From: a virus | DNA length: 54,403 nt | IMG/VR virus record: IMGVR_UViG_3300013114_000124 | Span: 1 to 54,403 of that record | Strand: one strand, 5' to 3' | Shown here: piece after piece, positions 42,101 through 50,490 of the stretch | Numbering within the stretch: the first letter of the stretch is position 1 | How the letters are laid out: each line of letters begins with the position of its first letter | Position numbers and translations under genes: made by a program | The notes under the pieces: generated by a model | Told to the model about the DNA's origin: nothing | Databases searched by the model: none | The model's input: the letters and a program-made list of their open reading frames with translations, nothing else

Positions 42101-45100
42101 ATAACTGAGGAGGAGTACGAGGCTTTTAAAAGGAGACTAAATAAAGCTAAAGATAATGTTGAGACCAAGATAGCTGAAAATCAGTACGGAAAAGGCTCTC
42201 TTATGCATAAGCTTTCTCAAGAAATTCAAAAACTTTATAAGAAACATAAAGATACTAAGGTTAAATTAGAGAAAGAGATAGATGATGTAGTAGACAAAAT
42301 CTATAGTTTAAACAGACAGAGTTTAGATGTAGATAACATGAGTGAACGTCTAAAAGAACTTGACACTCTTAATAAAAAGAGAGAGAGTTTACAAGCTAAG
42401 ATAGACGAAGCTGAAAGGAAGTATCAAGACGCTACAAATACGTTTGACGCTATAGAAGGTACAATTAGTGCTTACGGAGCAATTGCTGAGGGCGTAGACC
42501 CTAGGATAACAATCCTAAAAAAACTTGAAGGATTTATAAAAGAGTTTGAGAGTACCAAAAACCCAACTGAGCAAGAAAAAAGGTTCAACGCTCATAACGT
42601 CGAAGAAAGAAATTCTATAAAGAATAACCTTAAAGATTTCCCTACTAAAGTTCCTTATAAGAAAAAATCTCTTACTCAAGAAGATATAGAGTCTGCATTT
42701 GACCTTAACCCTGAGCAAAGTGAAGCTGCAGCTATTGTAAGTGATATAATGATAGAGAATATGGCTGCTATAGAAGGCATTTCTGTAGAGGAGATGAGAA
42801 AGAAGATAGAGTTTAAGAAAAGTAACGTTGCTCCTGACGGAAGTCTTAAGCAAGACGCTGAGAGTAATGTGCAACCTTTCTACTCCCTTATAGGTAAGGC
42901 CATGTCTAAATTGGCTAAGCTACAGCCTTCTACACCTCAAGTATGGGTTAAGAAGATAGTAGAAGAAGGTGGTAGAGGCACTAAGTCAGAGTCAGACCTA
43001 GTTAAACTAGAAACTACCTTGAGAGAGTATTTAGAGATTACTAACGCTTTAAAAATAAATAAAGGTAAGCCTAAGAAGACTATATCTTACTCAGAGGTTC
43101 TAGGAGTCATTTCTGAAACAAGTAACGTTGATATAAGAGTTATTGTTAAAAGGAGTCTTACAAAACCTCAGTTAGAGGCTGAAGAGAGATTGTGGAAACG
43201 AGACGGGGAACTAGAGGATAAGGTAGAAAAACTAGACGAAAAGATAAAGAAACTTAAAAGTGAGTTATCTGAATCCGAAATGTACACTAACCCTGAGTTA
43301 GCAGAACTTACAGCCCAACGAGCTAAAGCTATAGTAGAGGTGCGAAAACTTTTCTCTCACCTTAAAGAACTTAATGACCAAAATGTAGTTTACAGTAGTG
43401 ACTCACAATATGTGTTGCAAGGGCCTGAAGGAGGCGGTAGAACAGAGGTTATTATAGCGCTACCTTACTTAGACTTTAAAGTAATGAATGAGGAGCACTT
43501 CCAAGGTGTTGAGGATTCTATTGTAGGTTGGACTAGAAATAGTGTTAGGGTAAACCCTGCTACAAATTCTAAAGTTCTTTTAATAGAGGAGTTTCAGTCA
43601 GATTGGGCACAGAATCAAAGAAAGTACGGTGTAAAGGGAGGCCCTAAACAGAGAGAGCTTCAGAGAAGAGAGTCAAAATATCAAAAGTCTGCTCAGTACT
43701 TAGAGACGTTGGTTGAAAATTACAATGATTTCTTAAAGAAAACTTTTGGCCAATTTGCAGCTTTAAGGGGTTACGAAAAGACTTTTTACGGTTTCTTACA
43801 AAAGCCACTATCTCCATCAGACCCTATGTACACTAACTTTGGTTTTAATCACAGTTTTGTGGCTAACGGGCTTGCTCTACCTGAGACTATGGAGTTTTTA
43901 GCAAAGGTTTCTGAAATGCAAGGTAGACCTGCAACTGCTAAGAAGTTAAGAGAAGCGGCTAAAGAGGCTGAGTACAAAATATCAGAAATGATAGGGGCTC
44001 AAGAAATGCTTAATGAAGATTATATAGCCATAGCTGAACATATGGATTATGACTCTTATTTTGGAAAGGGTGCAGTAGCTGCTCATGCAGAAGATATAAA
44101 AGAGTATACAGAATTTCTTAAGAACATGCTTTCAGTTGGTAACCTTTTCTCAAATGTTCTAACTAAAATAGACCCTGACTTTAAAGACCTCGCTCCTAAC
44201 GCCATAAGAATTATTTACAATAATGTAACTTCGATAGGTGCATTAGAGAACTTTGACTCTGAAGTACAACGGGACGGTATACAAGAGGGCCTTGCAGAGA
44301 TGTTTGAAAAAGAAGGGTTCCCTAATCTAAAAACACACTTGGACGAGGTTGTAAGTGAAGTGTATAATATTATTGGCGCTCCAATAGTCTCCGGTATAGT
44401 GACGGAATACCTAGAAGGTACGGAATCTAACTTCATGATGTTCAAGGAGAGAGTATACAATCCTGTAGAAATGCCTAATCCTTACGCTAAGAACAATGCT
44501 TGGATAGGACTTACTTTCAGAAAAACTCTACAAATGGCTATTGAGCAAGGTCTAGACCAAGTGGCTTGGACTACAGGTCAGCAACAGTCTGCTAGATGGG
44601 GTCAATTAGAAGGTAAAGAAAAGCAAGGTATAGAGTACTTCTATAACAATATGATACCTAAAGAGGTATTAAAAGAGGCTAAACGATACGATAAGAACGC
44701 TAAGGTAGAAGTAATAGACTTAGACCCTTCTAATAAAGATAATAACTTGGCTGTTGGAAAACAGTTAGCTATCACTATCACGCCCGCTATGAGAATGGCT
44801 ATTCGCGAAGGTGGCGTACCACTATTCCAAAATGGCCAAAGCCCACAAGGAGCTATGTCGGTTAAGAATGGTAAGTATATCGTACACGCGATAACTAACC
44901 CTAACGTAACTACTCCTTTACATGAGTTAGCTCACGTATATGAGGATTACTTAACTCCTGAAGAGAGACAAGTAGTTTTAGGATTTGCAGGTAAGACACA
45001 GTGGGATAAAGAAACATCTGAGAAGTTTGCTAGAGGTGCTGAAAAATACTTGTCTAAAGGCACTGTACCTAACAATCCTCAGTTAGCAGAAATATTCTCT

Positions 45101-48100
45101 AAGTTCAAAGATTGGTTAACTGATATATACAACGGCATAACAGATAGTTCTATTGATATAGAGCTCAATCCTGCTATGGAGGCGATATATGAGAAGATGT
45201 TTACTCCTCAGAACAAAAACAGAAATGTCAATAAGGAAGTAAGAAAAATGCTTAGTGAAGGTAAGACTGCTAAAGAGATATTTGCAGAGTTTACATCTAA
45301 GAGTGAGAGAATGCAAGCTAAGAATATCCTTAAGAGACTGATAGCTCAACCTAAGACTCCTGAAGAGGCTTTAAAGGCAGCTAGAAAAAGTTACAATAAA
45401 GCTAAAGCAAAAGCTAAGGCTAAGAAACCTAAGAATATTTGGAAAGAAACAATCTTTAATTTAGCTAAGTATTTTACTGATAAGCAGTATCTACCTAAGA
45501 GAATGCTTAAGAAAGCGGGCGGAGATTTAGTTAGAGATTATATGGTAGCATCTAAAGGTTCGCCAGGCTACGCTAAAAGATTGTTTGATAAAGCTTACAA
45601 TAAAATATATAGAGGCTTAACTAAAGAGCAGATAGATGACCTTAATAAAATTATATTACAAAGAAGGTTTATAGCTATAGATAAGAATAGAGCTAAGAGA
45701 GGTCTAGACCCTGTAACTCACTCTGATTTCCAAAATCAAGAGACTGCTGAATTAACTTTAGAAGGTCTTAGAGAAGAGTTGGGAGATAAGGAGTTCAACG
45801 AACTTAATAAAAGAGCTACAGCGTACTTTTCTGAGTTTAAGAACTTACTAGATATGATAGAGAAGGCGGGTATAGTTAACAAAGAATTTAGAGATAGTTT
45901 CTTTGATGTAGATTATCAACCTAGATTATTCTTACAGTTCTTGCAGACACAGGAGCAAGAGAACTCTATTCAAGAAATGGGAGCGCCTACATCTACGTCA
46001 CTTACTTCTAAGCAAGTTCAAACTATGGAGAAAGGTAGTGACGAAGCTTTAGTAGTGGATTCTATGTACTTATTAGGAAGGTCTCTTAATATGAGAGCTA
46101 AGACAGTAGCTATGAACAGAACTACTACTAAACTTGCAGAGTTTATGAAAGAGAGATTAGACTACATTAAGAAAACAAAGAAGAGTATAAGTGAAGGTAA
46201 ACTAAAAGGTAAAGAACTTAAGAAGGCTAAAAAAGATATTAAGTACTTCGAAGAATTACAAAGAAGAGTTAAACTTAACCCTATTATAGGTTTCACAGAG
46301 TCAGGTAACCCTAAGTATAAGTTTAAGCCTGAGCCAGGCGAGAGAATTGTTTCTTACTACGTTAATGGTGTTAAACATCAGATGATAATGGAAGAAACGT
46401 TCTATGACCAATATAACGATAACTTAAAAGGTGTGTTTACTAATAGTGACGTAAGAGAAAAAGCTGCTGTCTTATCCGGCACAGCACTTGTTAAGACTAT
46501 AGCTACAGGTAATAACCCTGCGTTCTTCCTTACTAACTTCCCTAGAGATTTGTTCTTTGTAGCATCTTTCTCTAAGGAGTATGGTAGAAGGAATGGAGGA
46601 GTGTTCGGAGCATATAACCCTCTGTCTGCTATTTCAGTTCTTTGGGATTTTGGTAAGAGTGTATATGAAATTGCAGCTGCTAATAATACTAAATTTAAGT
46701 GGCTTAAAGATAATGGTAGTTTTGAGAAATTTGTAGAGTACGGAGGTATGTTGGATTTCTTACACACACAAGGAGAGTACAAAGGTACAAAAGGTCTTAA
46801 AGGACTGTATAACGATAAAGTTGGTAACCGAACTAAAGAGACCCTTAGCCTTGTAGGTGACGCTCTATCTCTTAAACCACTCCAAACTTATTCTGAAATA
46901 GGTTTCCGTTTAGCAGTTTTCAACAAGTCTCTTGCGAACTCTCTGAGACTTTCAGAGTATAAAGATATGAAAGACGTACCTGCTGATGTATTAGAAGAGT
47001 GGTATATTAGTGCTGTTGCGTCTGCTAGAAGTTTAACAGACTTTAGTCAAGGAGGTATTTACGCAAAAGATTTAGATGCTGTAGTACCTTACCTTAATGC
47101 GGGTATTCAAGGTACAAGGTCTGCTGTTGACGCTATAGCGGAATCACCTTCAGACACATTATATAGAATGCTTACAACAGGTTTCACGTTGACTGCTATA
47201 CCTGTCGCAGCTTCAGCTCATCTTATAGCCGGGGCTAATTGGGGAGATGACGACGAAGATATGAAAGGTTTGTCTGCGGGAGGCCAATACTTAAAAGCTT
47301 TAGAAGGTGTTAGTAGATATGATAGAATTAATTATCAAATTATTTTCACAGGGGATAAAGACGAGAGAGGTGAGTATAAATATGTTAGAATAGCTAAGCC
47401 ACACTTCGTTACGCCTGCATCTATATTAGCTCATCACTTATTAGAGGAGTATATAAGACAAGATAATAATCTTTCACCTGCAGGAGAGCAGAAGCTGATT
47501 GAAGACTTATCATTTGCTTTTGAGAAGAATATATCTCCTGTAGAATTTAATATACTAGGTAATACGGCTAGAACTCCTTTACTTAAAGCGGCATTAACTT
47601 ACGCTTTAGGTTACGACTTCTACCGTGAGCAACCTTTATCTTATCAGAAAGGTAAAGTGGCTCCTGAAGCCGAAGGTTTTGAGTCTAGAGGTGTAGAAGA
47701 TTTCTATAAAGCTATAGGAGAATATCAGCAAATGTCACCTGCTAGATTAAAGGGAGCTATTGAAAGTCTTATAACTACTCCGTCTACCTCTGCTTATGTT
47801 GCATTAGCTTATGGTGGAGCAGACGCTTTGTTCGCTGATAAAGATTTGAAAGGGCCTGCAGAAATAATGGGTGAAGCTCTTAAGAAAAGTGTTTCAGGCC
47901 GTCTTTTGAAAACTACTAGTGAGTTTAACAGAAGAGTAGATTGGGATAAGAGACTTAAAAATGAGATTGTAGCTAAAGATGTAAAGAATCTTAAAGATAG
48001 GTACAGACTTAAAGAGTTGGCTATCCAAGAAAGGGACGGTAAGGTTACAAGAGGTGAGGTTATGGACTACTTGAAGAAGATAGGGAATGATAATCTTATG

Positions 48101-48352
48101 CAAATGAAGAGGTTGGCTAACGTGTATAAAGAAATGGTAGCTAACCCTAAGATAGACCCTAACGTAGCTGATTTAAAATACAGAGACGATAAGGAGAGAG
48201 CTTTAATACTGACTGAAATCTTTGGAGAAGAGTTACTTAAAAAAGATACTTTTGCTAAAGATGAGAAGAAGTTATATGAAGAGCTTCTGAAGAATAAGAT
48301 ACTCAATAAAGGAACTATGTATGAGTACTTGAAGTTAATAGATAAACTATAA
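39101..48352 (+). CDS. Giant polyvalent virion protein with HELAH metallopeptidase
   Basis: A 3083-residue protein. Residues 1-56 hold a tandem 28-residue repeat (EEYLKGLHGHLGITDDY twice). Helical regions and a hydrophobic patch near 410-440 follow; about 930-960 is a basic linker of repeated APKKA. Near 1493 and 1821 the paired motifs LIEEFQSDWAQ and QVAWTTGQQQSARW mark a large-polyvalent-protein-associated domain (LPD23-like). HELAH at about 1941-1945 with a downstream Glu near 1973 is a gluzincin-type zinc site. NPAFFLTNFPRD near 2472, with membrane-like helices after it, matches an LPD38-like domain. Such proteins are packaged and injected with phage DNA. It is the last gene before the convergent terminator. 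Confidence 0.8.
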   Translation: MNEEYLKGLHGHLGITDDYSTWVNAVQGDEEYLKGLHGHLGITDDYQTWASAVWGKTTADSMESRLDSVVQFSQSESEETNQEQEVTTSEETETFDTSFPEDMISQSKTENVIPSGDGTLVIGGEEISVEDMEISELYDAYKQAGYISQADVSEVEATIEAQAKGDFSTVETIKAYANTLMKYGPASGMHSPIFDYMDRDEALFARQQKNKVDFLNALPEDKVTELKEYAFNRTEQISADNLNVFAQNKLLESKIKTVVSDLEQMSLSMEKIKEDGGVLPKEAADEYLKAYKEAVSLQTTYKENTNILESNTEDLGETWEELDLLKRNYGGLDYYQEKLRLSAAHIAGGLVQLQAMAGNPATLTPDVELMYTMQKYREQVAADEDMLRPAMSVEQINGLEDFGMWAGEQIANQLPILLTLTATGGTSGLVLLSSSTAGSKAGEMTDSNVKGETNFSAGNILLTSIGHGAAEYLSERVSLGILSKGNRVIKSALKGKKPGAKIPTPEYSSIRTGVSNYAKKTWGAAWQEGSSEWANTLAQNMLDIAAGAEDVNPFDGALDAFASGAFMGKAMQTVPSVVGMAIRPFTRKEISKKIKSNLEDLEALAYMLETQDLSEASQNIVKRKMQNIMTQSESMINETLGETSKVGSKGLQRILEIEKRAGILRKSVKEIENSDLPTETKTQIKAEAKAEVDALRKEKENILDGSKQDGEKSRVQQELEAAIQGGVEVEQGGKGTAEVQGENAEARDTDTDSEGVRTDKQGDTKLDDGKATQTTAAKPETVDVEPLKKRKRQLEEELVDIEDDATAEKMEAEIEQLNTQISEASKVATPVVDNSAKIQAKDDATNQDVTDEVSNIQTKLQEAGKQKELDTLGDKYFKILEDQAKKEESGQELDRYDKARKTRAFNKIAKLGKELGIDPMYYLENKGALPKESAPKKAAPKKAAPKKAAPKKAAPKKPAAEKIIESFEKHVKSKGVTWKSMFAMEGEVYNELYDMISNKEITEEEYEAFKRRLNKAKDNVETKIAENQYGKGSLMHKLSQEIQKLYKKHKDTKVKLEKEIDDVVDKIYSLNRQSLDVDNMSERLKELDTLNKKRESLQAKIDEAERKYQDATNTFDAIEGTISAYGAIAEGVDPRITILKKLEGFIKEFESTKNPTEQEKRFNAHNVEERNSIKNNLKDFPTKVPYKKKSLTQEDIESAFDLNPEQSEAAAIVSDIMIENMAAIEGISVEEMRKKIEFKKSNVAPDGSLKQDAESNVQPFYSLIGKAMSKLAKLQPSTPQVWVKKIVEEGGRGTKSESDLVKLETTLREYLEITNALKINKGKPKKTISYSEVLGVISETSNVDIRVIVKRSLTKPQLEAEERLWKRDGELEDKVEKLDEKIKKLKSELSESEMYTNPELAELTAQRAKAIVEVRKLFSHLKELNDQNVVYSSDSQYVLQGPEGGGRTEVIIALPYLDFKVMNEEHFQGVEDSIVGWTRNSVRVNPATNSKVLLIEEFQSDWAQNQRKYGVKGGPKQRELQRRESKYQKSAQYLETLVENYNDFLKKTFGQFAALRGYEKTFYGFLQKPLSPSDPMYTNFGFNHSFVANGLALPETMEFLAKVSEMQGRPATAKKLREAAKEAEYKISEMIGAQEMLNEDYIAIAEHMDYDSYFGKGAVAAHAEDIKEYTEFLKNMLSVGNLFSNVLTKIDPDFKDLAPNAIRIIYNNVTSIGALENFDSEVQRDGIQEGLAEMFEKEGFPNLKTHLDEVVSEVYNIIGAPIVSGIVTEYLEGTESNFMMFKERVYNPVEMPNPYAKNNAWIGLTFRKTLQMAIEQGLDQVAWTTGQQQSARWGQLEGKEKQGIEYFYNNMIPKEVLKEAKRYDKNAKVEVIDLDPSNKDNNLAVGKQLAITITPAMRMAIREGGVPLFQNGQSPQGAMSVKNGKYIVHAITNPNVTTPLHELAHVYEDYLTPEERQVVLGFAGKTQWDKETSEKFARGAEKYLSKGTVPNNPQLAEIFSKFKDWLTDIYNGITDSSIDIELNPAMEAIYEKMFTPQNKNRNVNKEVRKMLSEGKTAKEIFAEFTSKSERMQAKNILKRLIAQPKTPEEALKAARKSYNKAKAKAKAKKPKNIWKETIFNLAKYFTDKQYLPKRMLKKAGGDLVRDYMVASKGSPGYAKRLFDKAYNKIYRGLTKEQIDDLNKIILQRRFIAIDKNRAKRGLDPVTHSDFQNQETAELTLEGLREELGDKEFNELNKRATAYFSEFKNLLDMIEKAGIVNKEFRDSFFDVDYQPRLFLQFLQTQEQENSIQEMGAPTSTSLTSKQVQTMEKGSDEALVVDSMYLLGRSLNMRAKTVAMNRTTTKLAEFMKERLDYIKKTKKSISEGKLKGKELKKAKKDIKYFEELQRRVKLNPIIGFTESGNPKYKFKPEPGERIVSYYVNGVKHQMIMEETFYDQYNDNLKGVFTNSDVREKAAVLSGTALVKTIATGNNPAFFLTNFPRDLFFVASFSKEYGRRNGGVFGAYNPLSAISVLWDFGKSVYEIAAANNTKFKWLKDNGSFEKFVEYGGMLDFLHTQGEYKGTKGLKGLYNDKVGNRTKETLSLVGDALSLKPLQTYSEIGFRLAVFNKSLANSLRLSEYKDMKDVPADVLEEWYISAVASARSLTDFSQGGIYAKDLDAVVPYLNAGIQGTRSAVDAIAESPSDTLYRMLTTGFTLTAIPVAASAHLIAGANWGDDDEDMKGLSAGGQYLKALEGVSRYDRINYQIIFTGDKDERGEYKYVRIAKPHFVTPASILAHHLLEEYIRQDNNLSPAGEQKLIEDLSFAFEKNISPVEFNILGNTARTPLLKAALTYALGYDFYREQPLSYQKGKVAPEAEGFESRGVEDFYKAIGEYQQMSPARLKGAIESLITTPSTSAYVALAYGGADALFADKDLKGPAEIMGEALKKSVSGRLLKTTSEFNRRVDWDKRLKNEIVAKDVKNLKDRYRLKELAIQERDGKVTRGEVMDYLKKIGNDNLMQMKRLANVYKEMVANPKIDPNVADLKYRDDKERALILTEIFGEELLKKDTFAKDEKKLYEELLKNKILNKGTMYEYLKLIDKL

Positions 48353-48353
48353 A

Positions 48354-48380
48354 AAAAGGGGGGCGAAAGCCCCCTCTTTA
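48354..48380. terminator. Strong hairpin between converging operons
   Basis: A GC-rich stem (GGGGGGC with GCCCCCT) closed by a GAAA tetraloop, with A residues before and a T-rich run after, can stop transcription from both sides. Confidence 0.85.
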
Positions 48381-48381
48381 A

Positions 48382-48459
48382 TTAAAGTACGTTGTACAAA
48401 ATAGTTAAAACAGTTACATAAAAAACTGTGTTAGCTAATAAACATTTTATCTTTTTCAT
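48382..48459 (-). CDS. Tiny single-span membrane peptide, 25 aa
   Basis: ATG at 48459 overlaps the stop of the nuclease gene in ATGA fashion, a sign of coupled translation. The product is MKKIKCLLANTVFYVTVLTI followed by LYNVL: a short basic start and one hydrophobic span of about 18 residues. Its stop lies at the foot of the terminator hairpin. It is the last gene of the minus-strand operon. Peptides of this kind can be toxins, holin helpers or exclusion factors; none is shown. The chief doubt is its small size. Confidence 0.45.
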   Translation of the reverse strand: MKKIKCLLANTVFYVTVLTILYNVL

Positions 48460-49091
48460 AATTCTTGATTAATTAAATTAAATACTCTGTAGTAATCGCT
48501 GATTGACTCAGCTGTTTTCTTAACTACATTTTTTATCTTTTCTACATTCTCTTTAGAGATATCTTGGGGAATCTTTTCTACCTTTGTACCTAATACAAGT
48601 TTCTCCCCCCTAAAAGCATTGCCGTCTCTCTCAATAAGCTCTACCCAAGCGTTCTCAGGAAGTTTGCCTGTTTCTTGCTCAATAGCTGCGGCATAAATAC
48701 CTAATTGGTTATATTCTTCGTCTTCATAGACCGCTACCTTATTCATAGCTCCAGTCTTATAGTCAATAAGGGTTTTACAGTCCTTATCGTTAGTGTCTAT
48801 AAAACCTAGAACATAAAAGTCAACAAAATCTAATTTGATTTCTCTCTCAAACTCATCTAAACGAGTTACTTTGTTTAGCACCTTCTTTTCTTTGGCGCTA
48901 AATTCGCTGAAGTCTCCTCTCTCAAGTGCCTCTCCGATAAGGGAGCCGAATTCTGTGTAAGCATTGCCTTCAAACCTCTCACCGAAAAAGTAAGAGAGAA
49001 TGTAATCCTTCTTTGAATCCTTCCACTTGGATACTTGACTGTATGATAAATAGTTTACACCTTTATCATCTTTCCTTGGTAAATCTATCAT
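48456..49091 (-). CDS. PD-(D/E)XK nuclease (RecB/Cas4-like)
   Basis: The 211-residue protein opens with LSYSQVSKWKDSKKDYILSY, the usual helix before the core of RecB-type nucleases ('lS.Sqi..y..cp..y...y'). The catalytic signature is GFIDT with Asp99, then LIDYKTG with Asp110 and Lys112, then QLGIYA (Gln129, Tyr133). The upstream histidine of Cas4/AddB enzymes is absent, and no iron-sulfur cysteines are present, so it is closer to phage exonucleases of the RecB family. It probably processes DNA ends in replication or recombination. It is coupled by overlaps to the tiny membrane genes on both sides. Confidence 0.75.
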   Translation of the reverse strand: MIDLPRKDDKGVNYLSYSQVSKWKDSKKDYILSYFFGERFEGNAYTEFGSLIGEALERGDFSEFSAKEKKVLNKVTRLDEFEREIKLDFVDFYVLGFIDTNDKDCKTLIDYKTGAMNKVAVYEDEEYNQLGIYAAAIEQETGKLPENAWVELIERDGNAFRGEKLVLGTKVEKIPQDISKENVEKIKNVVKKTAESISDYYRVFNLINQEL

Positions 49092-49267
49092 ATTAAATAT
49101 GCTGCTAATAAGATTAGTGTTATTTTAAATACAGATACTCCTATTATGATTACTGCCGTAAAATTATCTATGAACTCTTTGTAATTAATGTACCTAAGCT
49201 CAAGGTTCTTTATTTCCCATAGTATTAATACTAATACTGCTACTGTGTGTATAATTAAGTCTAACAT
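49088..49267 (-). CDS. Small two-span membrane protein, 59 aa
   Basis: ATG at 49267 overlaps the stop of the exonuclease gene by 7 bp, and the TGA at 49088-49090 overlaps the ATG of the nuclease gene. Two hydrophobic spans are evident: residues 4-17 (LIIHTVAVLVLILW) and 38-59 (AVIIIGVSVFKITLILLAAY). A polar loop (EIKNLELRYINYKEFIDNFT) connects them. The frame fills the whole gap between its neighbours, which supports it. No family is recognised; host-membrane interference is one possible role. Confidence 0.6.
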   Translation of the reverse strand: MLDLIIHTVAVLVLILWEIKNLELRYINYKEFIDNFTAVIIIGVSVFKITLILLAAYLI

Positions 49268-50166
49268 AATTCTTTAATGTGTTTTTTAGTTATTTTTGTT
49301 ACTTTTCCTTTTGCTCTTGAGGGTATTGTGTTTAATATCTCAATAGCTTTCTTCTTGTCCTCAGGGCTCAGACTAGATAAAATATCTTGGAGTTTTTGCT
49401 TAACACTTTTTGTGTAATCTCCTCCGTCCCTCAAATAAGTAAGTATTTTTTCAGTAGGCTCAGTATAAGATGTAGCGCTTCTGAAACTTTCTAAAGGTTT
49501 CTCGTACCTAAGCTTTCTGAAAAGGTTTACCGTAGCGAAGACATCTTTCTCACAATAAGAAACAATCTTATCTATGCCTCCTTCGTAGAATACTCTGCTT
49601 ACATCTGCTCCCGAAATGTCGTCCTTTGGAGAAGGTAATCCTAAAGCAGCTATAACAGATGCTAGTGACTGCTTTTTCCAAGCAGTACCTTTCCATAGGA
49701 GGGCTGTATCAAACACAGAAGTCTCCCAAGGTTTTAAGTGAGCAGTATCAAACAATAAGTGTAGTTGAACACCATTAGCCATACACCTTCTCATGATGTA
49801 AGGCATATCAAAGTCTAATATATTGTGGCCACATAACCAAGTCTTATTATTCGCGAACTTACTTATAGAGTCGTTAAACTCTTCTAGTAAAACTTTCTCA
49901 TCTTCGTTACTAAAACTTTTGATGATAAGTTCTCCACCTCTAACTGCTCCTATAGATATCGTAACAATTCTACCGTACTCTGCGTAGAGAGGGGCAGTCT
50001 TGTTATAAAGCTCTATAAGCTCAGAAGAATCTTCTACGTTACGTAGATGGTCGTATGCCCACGCGTCGTATAACTCGTGATTCTCATCAAAGTTATTAGT
50101 TGCCGCAGCAGTCTCAACATCAAAGAATAATATATCTTCTATGTTCTGTTTAATCAATAGTCTCAT
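49261..50166 (-). CDS. DEDDy 3'-5' exonuclease (PolB-exonuclease-like)
   Basis: The 301-residue protein has the three exonuclease motifs of the RNase H-like DEDD family: ILFFDVETA with Asp16 and Glu18, then CGHNILDFDMPYI with Asp118/Asp120, then SYCEKDVFAT near residue 205 giving the YxxxD third motif (DEDDy type). The spacing and the 'GHNilDFDmPyi' motif fit predicted 3'-5' exonucleases related to PolB. It would supply proofreading or DNA degradation. The C-terminal 80 residues are a charged extension without known domains. No polymerase domain is attached. Confidence 0.8.
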   Translation of the reverse strand: MRLLIKQNIEDILFFDVETAAATNNFDENHELYDAWAYDHLRNVEDSSELIELYNKTAPLYAEYGRIVTISIGAVRGGELIIKSFSNEDEKVLLEEFNDSISKFANNKTWLCGHNILDFDMPYIMRRCMANGVQLHLLFDTAHLKPWETSVFDTALLWKGTAWKKQSLASVIAALGLPSPKDDISGADVSRVFYEGGIDKIVSYCEKDVFATVNLFRKLRYEKPLESFRSATSYTEPTEKILTYLRDGGDYTKSVKQKLQDILSSLSPEDKKKAIEILNTIPSRAKGKVTKITKKHIKELC

Positions 50167-50485
50167 AATCTCTATATTTGTTTAAAGTGTACTCATTAAG
50201 AGTAACGTATCTATTATCATCGGGAACTATAGCCCTAGCTAGTAGCTCAGCAGAATCTCTGAACTGCTCTATATAAAAGTTTATAGCTCTTTCGTGAGAG
50301 GCGTCGTAATTAATTGTGAAAGGTCTTACGTACTTAAGTCCGTCGTCATCCTTACACTGTAATATAGTTGATATGCCTACTCTTGTCCAACTCCCTTCTG
50401 AAGGAGTTACTGTTAAAGCTATAGAGGGGTATATAACCCCCCTTAGCTCATTCAACCTTTTAATAGTTTTCTCTCTTCTATCCAT
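50150..50485 (-). CDS. Unknown protein, 111 aa
   Basis: The product starts MDRREKTIKRLNELRGVIYP and is a soluble alpha/beta protein with PSIALTVTPSEGSWTRVGIS and a helix FYIEQFRDSAELLARAIV. It overlaps the exonuclease start by 17 bp, and groEL lies 5 bp upstream, so it belongs to the operon. The overlap suggests translation linked to the exonuclease. No motif or family is recognised. It may be an exonuclease partner, but that rests on linkage alone. Confidence 0.55.
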   Translation of the reverse strand: MDRREKTIKRLNELRGVIYPSIALTVTPSEGSWTRVGISTILQCKDDDGLKYVRPFTINYDASHERAINFYIEQFRDSAELLARAIVPDDNRYVTLNEYTLNKYRDYETID

Positions 50486-50490
50486 AACTA

